A stretch of 64,000 nucleotides of DNA, from NCBI RefSeq assembly GCF_026672375.1, contig NZ_JAPPRA010000001.1, forward strand, positions 806,001 through 870,000. The letters are read 5' to 3'. Below, piece by piece: positions 11,424 to 19,521 of this stretch. Made by a program: the position numbers and the translations under genes. Every line of letters begins with the position of its first letter. The stretch's first letter is position 1. The DNA is from Caulobacter sp. SL161 (lineage in GTDB: Bacteria > Pseudomonadota > Alphaproteobacteria > Caulobacterales > Caulobacteraceae). The notes below the pieces were generated by a model. The model saw nothing but the letters and a program-made list of their open reading frames with translations, made no database searches and was not told the origin of the DNA.

Positions 11424-11574
11424 GTTCTCGCTTGGATGCTCGCGTCTCGGTGAGACGGGTTCTGGGCTCGACAGGATCGAGGCTCCGGCTGTTCCCACCC
11501 AACCCGCAGGGCCAGCGATCCTGTTCCCATTTGAAACGAGGCTTTACGCCTCGCGCCCGTGTTCGCAGGCCAGC
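11424..11574 (-). ncRNA. Candidate structured small RNA or structured 3' UTR
   Basis: Upstream of the minus-strand terminator lie three further inverted repeats: CGAGGC-5-GCCTCG (11537-11553), a 9-bp arm pair CGATCCTGT/ACAGGATCG (11516-11524 with 11471-11479) and CGTCTC-3-GAGACG (11443-11457). No convincing coding sequence fits. It either forms the long structured 3' end of the micro-ORF transcript or is an independent small RNA of roughly 150-190 nt. I cannot assign it to a known RNA family. Confidence 0.4.
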
Positions 11575-11679
11575 CTAGTATACAAGGCCGATGCTGCTGA
11601 CAGCGGCGGCCGCCACGACGAAGACGGCGATCGCCACCAGTTCGTAGGCCTTGAAGAGCGGTTTATTCGGTGTACGCAT
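11575..11679 (-). CDS. 34-residue single-pass membrane micro-protein
   Basis: An ATG with a GGGGGA ribosome site 7-8 bases upstream opens a 34-codon frame. The product has a basic N terminus (MRTPNKPLFKAYELVA) followed by one hydrophobic helix rich in Ala/Val/Ile and ends in GLVY. The composition fits a small inner-membrane protein. A hairpin (11537-11553) followed by TTTC lies 22 bases beyond the stop. It is on the same strand and downstream of the exported protein gene at 11747-12145. Function unknown. Confidence 0.55.
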   Translation of the reverse strand: MRTPNKPLFKAYELVAIAVFVVAAAAVSSIGLVY

Positions 11680-11746
11680 TTACAGTTCCCCCGTCCCAAT
11701 TTGGTGCACGTGAACGCGTTTGGCGCAAGGGTGGCGCCATGCCCTT

Positions 11747-12145
11747 TCAGGGTCTTTTTCCGGGCCAGATCAGGTAGCCGATCCGATCCCGCCCCGCGGC
11801 GACGTAGTTGGGCCCATAGGCCCCCGGCGAAGGGCCGTAGCGGTCTTCCGCATACGACTCGCGCGCGCCGTAGCGGTCGTCCTGCGTTTCCACCGCCAAG
11901 GGCGCGTTGCCATAGCCCCACCGGTCGTGGTCGGACCATCCGCGATCAGCGCCGCACTCGACGCGTTCCCAACGATAGGCGCCGCCCGGTCCCGTCACCC
12001 GCCGGGTCTCGCAACCCCCACCTGCGCCGTCAGCCGACAGACGAGGATCGACGTGCCTGCCTCGCTCAGAACCCGCATGGGCGGGCGCCGCAGCCAGGCT
12101 GACGGCGGCGAGAACCAGGATGGAAAGGTGGCGAACAACGGTCAT
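11747..12145 (-). CDS. Small exported hypothetical protein
   Basis: Predicted 132-residue protein with a clear signal peptide (VVRHLSILVLAAVSLAAA, cleavage after AHA, near residue 24). The mature part is Arg/Gly/Tyr/Asp-rich and contains two Cys that could form a disulfide (GGCETRR and RVECGAD). The ATG at 12145 follows CAGGAGTCGCT, an ideal ribosome site, so the longer frame upstream is discarded. I do not recognise the family. Confidence 0.65.
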   Translation of the reverse strand: MTVVRHLSILVLAAVSLAAAPAHAGSERGRHVDPRLSADGAGGGCETRRVTGPGGAYRWERVECGADRGWSDHDRWGYGNAPLAVETQDDRYGARESYAEDRYGPSPGAYGPNYVAAGRDRIGYLIWPGKRP

Positions 12146-12287
12146 GAGCGACTCCTGAATTGTTAACAAAACCTTTCCAGGGCGCCCGTCATCGCCCTTC
12201 ACCCGATGGGCGAGCTTGCGCATTCCACGACTTCCCCTGACGCGCATCGCCCGCTAGCCTGCGCTCAAACAAGCGTTTGAGGCGGCG

Positions 12288-12929
12288 ATGGCGGTTGAAG
12301 CGGTGATCTGGGATTTCGGTGGGGTGTTCACGACCTCGCCGTTCGAGGCGTTCCGGCGCTACGAGATCGAGCGCGGCTTGCCCAGGGACTTCATCCGCAC
12401 GGTCAACGCCACCGATCCTGACGCCAACGCCTGGGCCCGGTTCGAGCGCGCGGAGATTGATGCGGCGGCCTTCGACGGCCTGTTCCGACAAGAGGCGCTG
12501 CGCCTCGGCCACGATGTGCGCGGGGCTGACGTCTTGCCCTTGCTGTATGGCGATCTGCGGCCTTCGGTCATGGCCGCGCTCAAGGCCTGCAAGGCGCGGT
12601 TCAAGGTCGGCTGCATCACCAACAATGTGCCGACGGGGCATGGTCCGGGCATGGCGCAGAGCGCTGAAAAGGCCCTGGCGGTCGGCGAGATCATGGCGCT
12701 GTTCGACGCTGTGATCGAAAGCTCCAAGGCGGGCGTTCGCAAACCCGACCCGCGCATCTACCAGATGATGTGCGAGTTGCTCGGGGTTGCGCCGGAGGCC
12801 TGCATCTATCTCGATGACCTCGGGATCAACTGCAAGCCCGCGGCGGCTCTCGGGATGACGGCGATCAAGGTGTCGGACGAGCGGCAACTGCTCGACGACC
12901 TTGCGAAGGCGACCGGATTGGCGTTCTGA
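12288..12929 (+). CDS. HAD-superfamily hydrolase (epoxide-hydrolase N-domain-like)
   Basis: Predicted 213-residue HAD-IA hydrolase. Motif I is VIWDFGGVF with nucleophile Asp9; the usual second Asp is replaced by Gly11, as in the subgroup related to the N-terminal phosphatase domain of soluble epoxide hydrolase and to haloacid dehalogenase-like proteins. Motif II Thr is in GCITNN, motif III Lys in [11 protein letters not shown], motif IV in CIYLDDLG. The substrate is unknown. A pterin dehydratase gene follows 28 bases later on the same strand. Confidence 0.82.
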   Translation: MAVEAVIWDFGGVFTTSPFEAFRRYEIERGLPRDFIRTVNATDPDANAWARFERAEIDAAAFDGLFRQEALRLGHDVRGADVLPLLYGDLRPSVMAALKACKARFKVGCITNNVPTGHGPGMAQSAEKALAVGEIMALFDAVIESSKAGVRKPDPRIYQMMCELLGVAPEACIYLDDLGINCKPAAALGMTAIKVSDERQLLDDLAKATGLAF

Positions 12930-12957
12930 GGGGGCAAAGCCCTTTCGGAGAGTTCAT

Positions 12958-13242
12958 ATGTCCCGTCCTAGGATCGGCGCCGCCGCCGCGATCACCCAGC
13001 TTGAGGGTTGGGCTATCGCTCCGAACCACAAGGACGCCATCGTCAAGACGTTCCGATTTGACGACTTCAACCAGGCCTTCGGGTTCATGACGCGTGTCGC
13101 GCTGATGGCCGACAAGCTCGATCATCACCCTGAGTGGTTCAACGTCTACAACCGCGTCGAGGTGCTGCTGACCACGCATGACGCCGACGGCGTGACCGAT
13201 CTGGACATCACGCTCGCGAAGTTCATGGACAGCGCCGCCTGA
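12958..13242 (+). CDS. phhB: Pterin-4a-carbinolamine dehydratase
   Basis: Predicted 94-residue PCD/DCoH protein. The signature [20 protein letters not shown] contains the His-His and neighbouring His/Trp that form the active site; length matches the family. It dehydrates 4a-hydroxy-tetrahydrobiopterin in pterin recycling, usually with an aromatic amino-acid hydroxylase; no hydroxylase gene is in the window. ATG 12958 has CGGAGAG upstream. Confidence 0.88.
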   Translation: MSRPRIGAAAAITQLEGWAIAPNHKDAIVKTFRFDDFNQAFGFMTRVALMADKLDHHPEWFNVYNRVEVLLTTHDADGVTDLDITLAKFMDSAA

Positions 13243-13285
13243 AGAATTCAAACTGCTGTTTGAATTATAATCGGGAGGACGCCGC

Positions 13286-14071
13286 ATGGCGCAGAGCACG
13301 GGCCGGGTCGCCGGCAAGAAGGCCTTCATCACCGGCGGCGCCCAGGGCCTCGGCGCAGCCGCGGGTCGCATGCTGGCCAAGGAGGGCGCCAAGGTCGCCC
13401 TGGCCGATATCAATCTGGCGGGCGCCCAAGCGGTGGCCGACGAAATCAACGCCGCTCACGGCGCCGGCACGGCCTTCGCGTTCGAGCTGGACGTGACCCA
13501 GGAAGATCAGTGGATCGACGTGCTGGCCAAGGCCGCTGAGGCGATGGGCGGTCTCTCGGTGCTGGTCAACAACGCCGGCATCGGCGGCGATGGTCCCATC
13601 GAGAGCCTCGACTTCGGGCTCTGGAAGAAGGTGATGTCGGTCAATGTCGACTCGGTGTTCCTAGGCGCCAAGCATGCTCTGACCCACATGCGAGCCCATC
13701 AGCCCGGCTCGATCATCAATCTGAGCTCGATCGCCGGCCTGATCGCCAACGGCAATTCGCCGGCCTATAACGCCTCCAAGGCGGCGGTCTGGCTGCTGAG
13801 CAAGAACATCGCGCTGTACTGCGCCAAGATGAAGCTCGACATCCGCTCGAACTCGATCCACCCGACCTTTATCGACACCCCGATCCTCGACGGCTTCTCG
13901 GCCCGGTTCGGCAAGGAAGAGGCCTTCGCCAAGCTGGCCCGTCAGGTGCCGCTGGGCCGCATCGGCGAGCCGACCGACATCGCCAATGCGGTGCTCTATC
14001 TGGCCAGCGACGAGAGCAGGTTCATGACCGGCGCCGAGATCAAGGTCGACGGCGGCATCTCGGCGATGTGA
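13286..14071 (+). CDS. Short-chain dehydrogenase/reductase
   Basis: Predicted 261-residue classical SDR: nucleotide-binding TGGAQGLGAAAG near the N terminus, NNAG (VLVNNAGIGG), catalytic Ser in INLSSIAGL and YNASKAA (YxxxK). The C terminus FMTGAEIKVDGG is typical of 3-hydroxysteroid/3-hydroxyacyl type enzymes; acidic residues after the second strand (LADIN) suggest NAD preference. Substrate cannot be named. A GGGAGGA ribosome site precedes the ATG. Confidence 0.83.
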   Translation: MAQSTGRVAGKKAFITGGAQGLGAAAGRMLAKEGAKVALADINLAGAQAVADEINAAHGAGTAFAFELDVTQEDQWIDVLAKAAEAMGGLSVLVNNAGIGGDGPIESLDFGLWKKVMSVNVDSVFLGAKHALTHMRAHQPGSIINLSSIAGLIANGNSPAYNASKAAVWLLSKNIALYCAKMKLDIRSNSIHPTFIDTPILDGFSARFGKEEAFAKLARQVPLGRIGEPTDIANAVLYLASDESRFMTGAEIKVDGGISAM

Positions 14072-14085
14072 TGGGGTTAAAAGTT

Positions 14086-14203
14086 CCTCCCCCGCGATGC
14101 GGGGGAGGTGGCCCAGAGGGCCGGGGGGGGGGGCTGCACGTTGGCGTAGAAGGCCCCTCAGTCCCTCCGTGACAGCGCCCCCGCATCGCGAGGGAGCGAC
14201 TGA
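14086..14203. repeat. Intergenic palindromic repeat, CCTCCCCCGC family
   Basis: A perfect 10-bp hairpin (CCTCCCCCGC, loop GAT, GCGGGGGAGG, 14086-14108) is followed by a G-rich tract and a second, imperfect TCAGTCCCTC/GAGGG..GACTGA pair. The same hairpin type occurs near 34980-35045, 45220 and 47380-47488. It lies between the convergent SDR and regA genes and may also stop transcription. Confidence 0.7.
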
Positions 14204-14210
14204 AATGCTT

Positions 14211-14768
14211 TTACCGCGGCGCCCGTTTCGCCAGGATCCGCTGCAGGGTCCGGCGGTGCATGTTCAGGCGACGCGCCGTTTCCGAGACGTTGTGACCACA
14301 CATCTCGTAGACCCGCTGGATGTGCTCCCAGCGCACGCGGTCGGCGCTCATCGGATTTTCGGGCGGGGCGGGCGCGGCGTCCTTGGCCGCCAGCAGAGCT
14401 CGGGCCACGTCGTCGGCGTCGGCGGGCTTGGACAGATAGTCGACCACGCCGGCCTTTACCGCCGCCACGGCGGTGGCGATGTTGCCGTAGCCCGTCAGCA
14501 TGATGACCTTGGCGTCGGCACGGGCGTCCCGCACCGCTTCGACCACCTTCAGACCCGAGCCGTCCTCCAGCCGCATGTCCAGAACAGCATGCGCTGGGGC
14601 CTGCGTCCGGAGAATGGTCAGGGCTTCGGCGACCGAGGCGGCCAGGGTCACCTCGAAGCCGCGCTGCTCCAGGGCTCGCCCCAGTCGGGTCCGCAGCGGC
14701 GCGTCGTCGTCCAGCAGCAGAAGCGACTTATCCGGCAGCGCCGCAACCAGTTCTCCGATATCCGCCAT
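14211..14768 (-). CDS. regA: Response regulator RegA/ActR (PrrA)
   Basis: Predicted 185-residue global redox response regulator. Receiver: DDD at 20-22, phospho-acceptor Asp64 in AVLDMRLEDGSG, and Lys in YLSKPADADD. A proline-rich linker (APAPPEN) leads to a Fis-type helix-turn-helix (NVSETARRLNMHRRTLQRIL) at the C terminus; both features and the length define the RegA/ActR/PrrA family. It is downstream of the cognate kinase gene by 77 bases on the same strand. Targets in relatives include respiratory oxidases and carbon/nitrogen metabolism. Confidence 0.9.
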   Translation of the reverse strand: MADIGELVAALPDKSLLLLDDDAPLRTRLGRALEQRGFEVTLAASVAEALTILRTQAPAHAVLDMRLEDGSGLKVVEAVRDARADAKVIMLTGYGNIATAVAAVKAGVVDYLSKPADADDVARALLAAKDAAPAPPENPMSADRVRWEHIQRVYEMCGHNVSETARRLNMHRRTLQRILAKRAPR

Positions 14769-14845
14769 AAAAGTCAGCGCCTCCCCGCGCTAATACTTGA
14801 GCAGGCCTAATAACAAACCATACTTTCGCGTTTCCGCATCACAAC

Positions 14846-16246
14846 TCAAGCCCCTGTATGTCCGGGCGCCTCAAGCGCGGGTCTGGGCCAGCGCGCCGAC
14901 ACCACCGCGCCGCCCCGGCGACCATTGCGGAAGTCCACGGTTGCGCCGGTTCGTTCCAACAAGGTCTTGGCGATGAAGAAGCCCAGGCCCATGCCGATAT
15001 GACCGGTACGCGAGCCCTCCGCGCCCGGACGAGTCGTGACATAGGGCTCACCCAGTTTCGCCAGCACTTCCGGCGAGAAGCCGGGCCCGTCGTCACGGGC
15101 CTCGATCACGATATGGCGGGCGTCAAAGCGCGCGATGACGATCACCTCGCTACGCGCGAAGTCCACCGCGTTCTCGACGATCGAGGTCATGGCGTGAATG
15201 ATCTCGGGCCTGCGCCAGATATCCGGCGCGGTTTCGCCGGAGGGGCCGTTGACGACGGCCTCGACGCGGATGCCGTGCACGAGATGCGGCTCGATCACGT
15301 CCTGCACCAGCTGAACCAGGCTCATGCGCTCGTGCACGGCGTCGGTCGCCTCGGGCATTTCGGTCAGGCGTTGCAGGATCTCGCGACAGCGCGCCGCCTG
15401 GCCGATCATCAGCTCGGCGTCCTCGCGCACCTCGTCGTTCGGCGCGTTCCTGGCCATCTCGCGGGCGACCACCGAGATCGTGGCGAGCGGCGTTCCTAGT
15501 TCATGCGCAGCGGCCGCGGCGAGGGCACCGAGCGCCGAGAGTCGCTGTTCCCGCGCCAAAACCGTCTCGGTCACGTTCAGCGCCAGCTCCATGCGCGCCG
15601 ACTCGCTGGCCGCTTGCCATGCATACAGACCCGTAAAGACGATCCCGAAGATCCGGGCAAGCACGATGGACCACAGCAGATTGGAGTTGGAGAGGTCTGG
15701 TAGCGGCCTTCCATCGACGGTCGGCAGCGGCAGGTGGAAGAGCGCCAGCAGGATCGACGACAGAATGGCCATGGCCCCCAACGTCAGGGCATAGCGCGCC
15801 GGCAGGGTGGCCGCTGCGAGGGTGACCGGCGCGATCAGCAGCAGCGAGAATGGATTCTGCGCGCCGCCCGTCAGATAGAACAGGCCCGAGAGCTGCAGGA
15901 TGTCGAAGGCGATCTGGGCGGTGGCCTCGCCGTCCCGCGCCAGTCTCTGGCCGCTCGAGGCCAGGCCCAGCAGAACGTTCAGCCAGGCCGACAGCGCGAT
16001 CAGGGTGAAGCACAGCGCCCAGGGCACCTGCAGCTTGAGGACCAGGCCGGCGAAGGTCAGGACGGCCGTTTGGCCCACGACCCACGCCCAGCGCTGAGCC
16101 AGCAGGGTGCGCACCCGCAAACGACCGCGGCGAAGCCCTGGGGCCGTCCAGGACCAGGCGTCGTCTTGCGCCGGCTCGTCGGCCAGCTTATCGAGCCCCT
16201 TGTGACGTTGATCGTCGGGCGCTCTCGCAAACGAAACGTCAGCCAT
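14846..16246 (-). CDS. regB: Redox-sensing histidine kinase RegB/ActS (PrrB)
   Basis: Predicted 466-residue inner-membrane kinase. About six hydrophobic segments fill residues 55-212; between them sits GGAQNPF (127-133), the ubiquinone-binding GGXXNPF box of RegB. HisKA has His248 in AAAHELGTPLAT, and Cys287 in ARCREILQRL matches the redox-active Cys of RegB. HATPase motifs VENAVDFA, DDGPGF and GMGLGFFIA follow. It is divergent from the SCO1/SenC gene with 56 bases between starts, the order known from purple bacteria. Confidence 0.9.
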   Translation of the reverse strand: MADVSFARAPDDQRHKGLDKLADEPAQDDAWSWTAPGLRRGRLRVRTLLAQRWAWVVGQTAVLTFAGLVLKLQVPWALCFTLIALSAWLNVLLGLASSGQRLARDGEATAQIAFDILQLSGLFYLTGGAQNPFSLLLIAPVTLAAATLPARYALTLGAMAILSSILLALFHLPLPTVDGRPLPDLSNSNLLWSIVLARIFGIVFTGLYAWQAASESARMELALNVTETVLAREQRLSALGALAAAAAHELGTPLATISVVAREMARNAPNDEVREDAELMIGQAARCREILQRLTEMPEATDAVHERMSLVQLVQDVIEPHLVHGIRVEAVVNGPSGETAPDIWRRPEIIHAMTSIVENAVDFARSEVIVIARFDARHIVIEARDDGPGFSPEVLAKLGEPYVTTRPGAEGSRTGHIGMGLGFFIAKTLLERTGATVDFRNGRRGGAVVSARWPRPALEAPGHTGA

Positions 16247-16302
16247 GGCCGCAGGATTGTCCAGAATTGCGCGCGTGGCGAGAGTAAAAGGATGAACCGC
16301 GC

Positions 16303-16893
16303 ATGCCCCGCCATCGTCTTGTACTCATTCTAGCGTGCGTCGTAGGCCTCGCGGTCGCTGTCGGCCTCGCCTGGAACGTCGGCGTCTTCCGTTCGGAACC
16401 CGCCGTGACCGTGGGCGGTCCGTTCGAACTGGTCGACCAGAACGGCGCGCAGACCAGCGAAAAGGCCCTGAAAGGCAAGTGGAGCGCGGTTTTCTTCGGC
16501 TTCACCTATTGTCCCGACGTCTGTCCTGGGACGCTGCAGGGTCTGGCGGCCGCGACCGACCAGCTGGGTCCCAAGGCCAAGGACTTCCAGATCGTCTTCA
16601 TCTCGATCGACCCTGCCCGCGACACCGTGAAGCAGATGAAGGCCTATCTCTCGGCCCCCTATGTGCCGAAGGCCACCATCGGTCTCACCGGGACCCAGGC
16701 GCAGGTGGACGCGGCCGCCAAGGCCTATCGGGTCTACTACGCCAAGGTCGGAGACGGCGTGGACTACACCATGGACCACTCGACGGCGATCTACCTGATG
16801 GACCCCAAGGGCCGGTTCAAGACGGTGATCCCCTACAACCTGCCGCCAGACGAGATCGCTCGTCGCATCAAGGATGCGGTTCGCGAGGGCTGA
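16303..16893 (+). CDS. senC: SCO1/SenC copper chaperone
   Basis: Predicted 196-residue membrane-anchored thioredoxin-fold protein. An N-terminal hydrophobic helix (residues 6-27) anchors it to face the periplasm; TYCPDVCP (CxxxC) and the distal His in YTMDHSTAIYLMDPKG are the copper ligands. It helps assemble the CuA or CuB centre of cytochrome oxidase. The regB-senC neighbourhood suggests coordinated control by redox state. AAAGGATGA is upstream of the ATG. Confidence 0.9.
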   Translation: MPRHRLVLILACVVGLAVAVGLAWNVGVFRSEPAVTVGGPFELVDQNGAQTSEKALKGKWSAVFFGFTYCPDVCPGTLQGLAAATDQLGPKAKDFQIVFISIDPARDTVKQMKAYLSAPYVPKATIGLTGTQAQVDAAAKAYRVYYAKVGDGVDYTMDHSTAIYLMDPKGRFKTVIPYNLPPDEIARRIKDAVREG

Positions 16894-16943
16894 TCCGGCG
16901 TAAAAATTCGCGATCGGCTGGACTTTGTTAGGCTTCGGCGTGT

Positions 16944-16962
16944 TATGTTGCGTTGCAACATA
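16944..16962. promoter_or_regulatory. Palindromic operator before the PHA depolymerase gene
   Basis: TATGTTGC-GTT-GCAACATA is a perfect 8-bp inverted repeat with a 3-base spacer, ending 11 bases before the ATG. Its core TGC-N3-GCA resembles motifs reported for PhaR-type regulators of polyhydroxyalkanoate genes in alphaproteobacteria. A protein bound here would block the ribosome site or promoter. The PhaR assignment is inference. Confidence 0.55.
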
Positions 16963-16973
16963 GCGGATAAGCC

Positions 16974-18236
16974 ATGCTCTACGCCCTCCACGAGGCGGCC
17001 TATTACGCCTCCACTCCGATGCGTCAGATGGCGCTGGCGGCCCGGGATTTCTGGGGATCGCCGTTGAATCCGGCCGCCGACACCGAGCTCGGCCGGCGCA
17101 TGCACGCCGGCGCGGACCTGTTCGCCAACGTCACGCGGCGCTACGGCAAGCCGAAGTGGAACATCGACACGGTCAAGGTCGGCCAGGTCGATGTCCGCGT
17201 TCGCCCGACGGTGGTCTGGGAAAGTCCCTGGGCGCGCCTCGTCCAGTTCGATCGCGACATGGCCGACATGCGCCGGGCGGGAAAGTTTTCGCTGGACCCG
17301 GCGGTGCTGATCGTCGCGCCGCTGTCGGGACACTACGCCACCCTGCTGCGCGGCACGGTCGAGGCCTTCCTGCCCGACCACGCCGTTTTCATCGTCGACT
17401 GGGTCAACGCCCGCGAGGTCTCGGTCCTGGAGGGGCGTTTCGACTTCCACGACTATATCGACCACGTCATCCAGATGCTGGAGGTGCTGGGGCCGCGCCC
17501 CAACGTCGTGGCCGTGTGCCAGCCCGGGCCGCCGGTCCTGGCCGCCGCCGCCCTGATGGCCGAGCAGAACCATCCCTCGCGCCCGGCCAGCATGACCTTC
17601 ATGGGCTCGCCGATCGACGCGCGCCTGTCGCCGACCGTCACCAACCAGCTGGCCGAGGAAAAGCCGTTCACCTGGTTCCAGTCGAACATGATCTACACGG
17701 TGCCGCCGCCCTATGCGGGCGCAGGGCGTCGCGTCTATCCGGGCTTTGTCCAGCTGGCCAGCTTCATGAGCATGAACGCCGAGCGCCACCAGGAAGCCCA
17801 TCGTCGCTATTTCAACCACCTGGTCAGCGGCGACGGCGACAGCGCCGACAAGCACCTGGAGTTCTATGACGAGTACCTGTCGGTGCTGGACCTGACCGAG
17901 GAGTTCTATCTCCAGACCATCGACATCGTCTTCCAGCAGTACCTGCTGCCCAAGGGCGAGCTGGTCCATCGGGGAACGCGCGTAAAGCCCGAGGCCATCA
18001 CCGACATCGGCCTGATGACGGTCGAGGGCGAGAACGACGACATCTCCGGTATCGGCCAGACCCAGGCCGCCCACGGCCTGTGCGCGAACATCCCCGAGGA
18101 CATGAAGCTGGACTATGTCCAGCCCAGCGTCGGCCACTACGGCGTGTTCAACGGCCGGCGGTTCCGCGAGGAGATCTATCCGCGCGTGCGCGCCTTCATC
18201 CGCAAGTGCGATCCGAACTTCGCGGAAGAAGCTTGA
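16974..18236 (+). CDS. phaZ: Intracellular polyhydroxyalkanoate depolymerase
   Basis: Predicted 420-residue cytoplasmic depolymerase of stored poly(3-hydroxybutyrate). The N terminus (YALHEAAYYASTPMR) and the lipase-box analogue VAVCQPGPPVLAA, with Cys as nucleophile in place of Ser, are typical of the Cupriavidus PhaZ1 group; downstream Asp (TVEGENDDISG) and His (PSVGHYGVFNG) complete the triad. No signal peptide. A strong palindrome lies just before the ATG. There are no other PHA synthesis genes adjacent; an acetyl-CoA acetyltransferase-like gene is 17 kb away. Confidence 0.9.
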   Translation: MLYALHEAAYYASTPMRQMALAARDFWGSPLNPAADTELGRRMHAGADLFANVTRRYGKPKWNIDTVKVGQVDVRVRPTVVWESPWARLVQFDRDMADMRRAGKFSLDPAVLIVAPLSGHYATLLRGTVEAFLPDHAVFIVDWVNAREVSVLEGRFDFHDYIDHVIQMLEVLGPRPNVVAVCQPGPPVLAAAALMAEQNHPSRPASMTFMGSPIDARLSPTVTNQLAEEKPFTWFQSNMIYTVPPPYAGAGRRVYPGFVQLASFMSMNAERHQEAHRRYFNHLVSGDGDSADKHLEFYDEYLSVLDLTEEFYLQTIDIVFQQYLLPKGELVHRGTRVKPEAITDIGLMTVEGENDDISGIGQTQAAHGLCANIPEDMKLDYVQPSVGHYGVFNGRRFREEIYPRVRAFIRKCDPNFAEEA

Positions 18237-18267
18237 GGTTCGCTACGGGATGCGGCCAAGTTCGATC

Positions 18268-18627
18268 ATGTCCGACCAAACAGTCTCGCTGATCGACCGT
18301 CTGGCGAACCTCAGCTTCCGCACGAAGCTCTTCGCTGTGGCGGTGGTCTACATGTTTGCCATGTTTGGCGCTTCGGAAGCGGGCGGCGGTGAGGCGGCGA
18401 TCCGGTTCTGGTTCGCCTCGGCCTTGCCGCTGGTCTGGCTGGCGACCCTCGCCCTTCATTGGCTTTCGCTGCGGCCCAGGCCCCCTCTGGGCGCGGCCGT
18501 TCGCGGCCTCGTCGAGCAGGCTCGCGCGCGGCCCCTGATCGCCGCGTTCTACGGCGTCGCGGCGGTGGCGATTGAAGTGTTCGTCGTGGCGGAGGCGCTG
18601 GGGCGGCCGCTGTTTCCCGCCGTCTAG
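18268..18627 (+). CDS. Small membrane protein, unknown
   Basis: Predicted 119-residue protein with about three hydrophobic segments (FAVAVVYMFAMFG; RFWFASALPLVWLATLALHW; LIAAFYGVAAVAIEVFVVAEAL). No motif recognised. ATG 18250 is an alternative start adding six residues, with GAGG further upstream; the choice is uncertain. It lies 31 bases after phaZ on the same strand and may be cotranscribed. Confidence 0.6.
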   Translation: MSDQTVSLIDRLANLSFRTKLFAVAVVYMFAMFGASEAGGGEAAIRFWFASALPLVWLATLALHWLSLRPRPPLGAAVRGLVEQARARPLIAAFYGVAAVAIEVFVVAEALGRPLFPAV

Positions 18628-18667
18628 GGTCTTGCGTGGGCGCTGCTGGGGGCCGATCTAGCGGGCA

Positions 18668-19399
18668 ATGGCCTTCTTCATGTCGAAAACCGCATCGACC
18701 CGCTTTGCCGACGGCGATCAGCTGGAGATCGGCGGCTGCCCTGTGCGGCTGCGCGTCGACGGCCGGGCGCGCCGGATCTCGTTGCGGGTCGATCGGGCCA
18801 AGTCCGAGGTCGTCGCGCTGTCGCCGAACCCGCGCCGCCTTAACGAGGCTGTCGCCTTCGCCCAGGAAAAGGCCGGCTGGATCGCCAAGCAGCTGGCGGC
18901 CCTGCCCCAACGCCAAAGCCTGGCGCCCGGCGGCCTGCTGCGCCTGAACGACAGGGCCTATCGTCTAGAGGTCGGTCCTGGCCGCGCCCGGATCGACGGC
19001 GACCGCATCGTCGCCCCCGATGACGCCAACTGGGGGCTGAAGGTCATTCGACTGGCCAAGCGTGAGGCCCTGACCGTTCTGACCGAGCGAACGGCGATCC
19101 ATGCCGCCGCTCTGGGACGTCCCCTGCCGTCGGTGGCCATCGCCGACCCGAAGGCGCGTTGGGGGTCATGCCGCCCGGCGACGTCCCGGGCGCCGGCCGC
19201 CATTCGCTATAGCTGGCGTCTGATCCTGGCCCCGGCGGCGGTGGCCGACTACGTGGCCGCCCATGAATGCGCACACCTGATCGAGGCCAATCACGGGCCG
19301 CGCTTCTGGGCGCTGTGCGAACAGCTGATCGGTGATCCGACCCCGCATCGTGCGTGGCTCAGAGCTCACGCCGCCGAACTGCACGCAATCGGAGCTTAG
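18668..19399 (+). CDS. YgjP-type zinc metallopeptidase (M48/WLM-like, DUF45)
   Basis: Predicted 243-residue protein. The C-terminal zinc motif HECAHLIEANHGPRFW has HExxH plus a downstream His, and KARWGSC is the conserved strand of the YgjP/SprT-like family. An N-terminal domain (RARRISLRVD) is also typical. It is presumably cytoplasmic; substrates of the family are unknown. It lies 40 bases after a small membrane protein gene on the same strand. Confidence 0.82.
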   Translation: MAFFMSKTASTRFADGDQLEIGGCPVRLRVDGRARRISLRVDRAKSEVVALSPNPRRLNEAVAFAQEKAGWIAKQLAALPQRQSLAPGGLLRLNDRAYRLEVGPGRARIDGDRIVAPDDANWGLKVIRLAKREALTVLTERTAIHAAALGRPLPSVAIADPKARWGSCRPATSRAPAAIRYSWRLILAPAAVADYVAAHECAHLIEANHGPRFWALCEQLIGDPTPHRAWLRAHAAELHAIGA

Positions 19400-19418
19400 G
19401 CGGGTCTAGGCGCGAAAA

Positions 19419-19504
19419 CCTCGCCTTTCGACAGGCTCAGGATGAGGTTTCCGACAGTCTCGGCCTCGCCCTGGTCCTCATCCTCAGCCTGTCGAGGGGC
19501 GAGG
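19419..19504. repeat. Inverted repeat of the TCGACAGGCTCAG family
   Basis: Two 29-base arms (19419-19447 and 19476-19504) are near-perfect inverted copies; each holds a TCGACAGGCT core followed by CAGGATGAGG or its variant. The same element occurs at 39915-39995. It lies between the convergent metallopeptidase and PBP genes and can form a stable hairpin. Confidence 0.75.
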
Positions 19505-19521
19505 ACCACGCGGGGGACTTT

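Noticed and set aside
11253-11498. Minus-strand frame overlapping ptsH and the terminator
   Set aside because: Runs through a terminator hairpin and the ptsH gene; no ribosome site.
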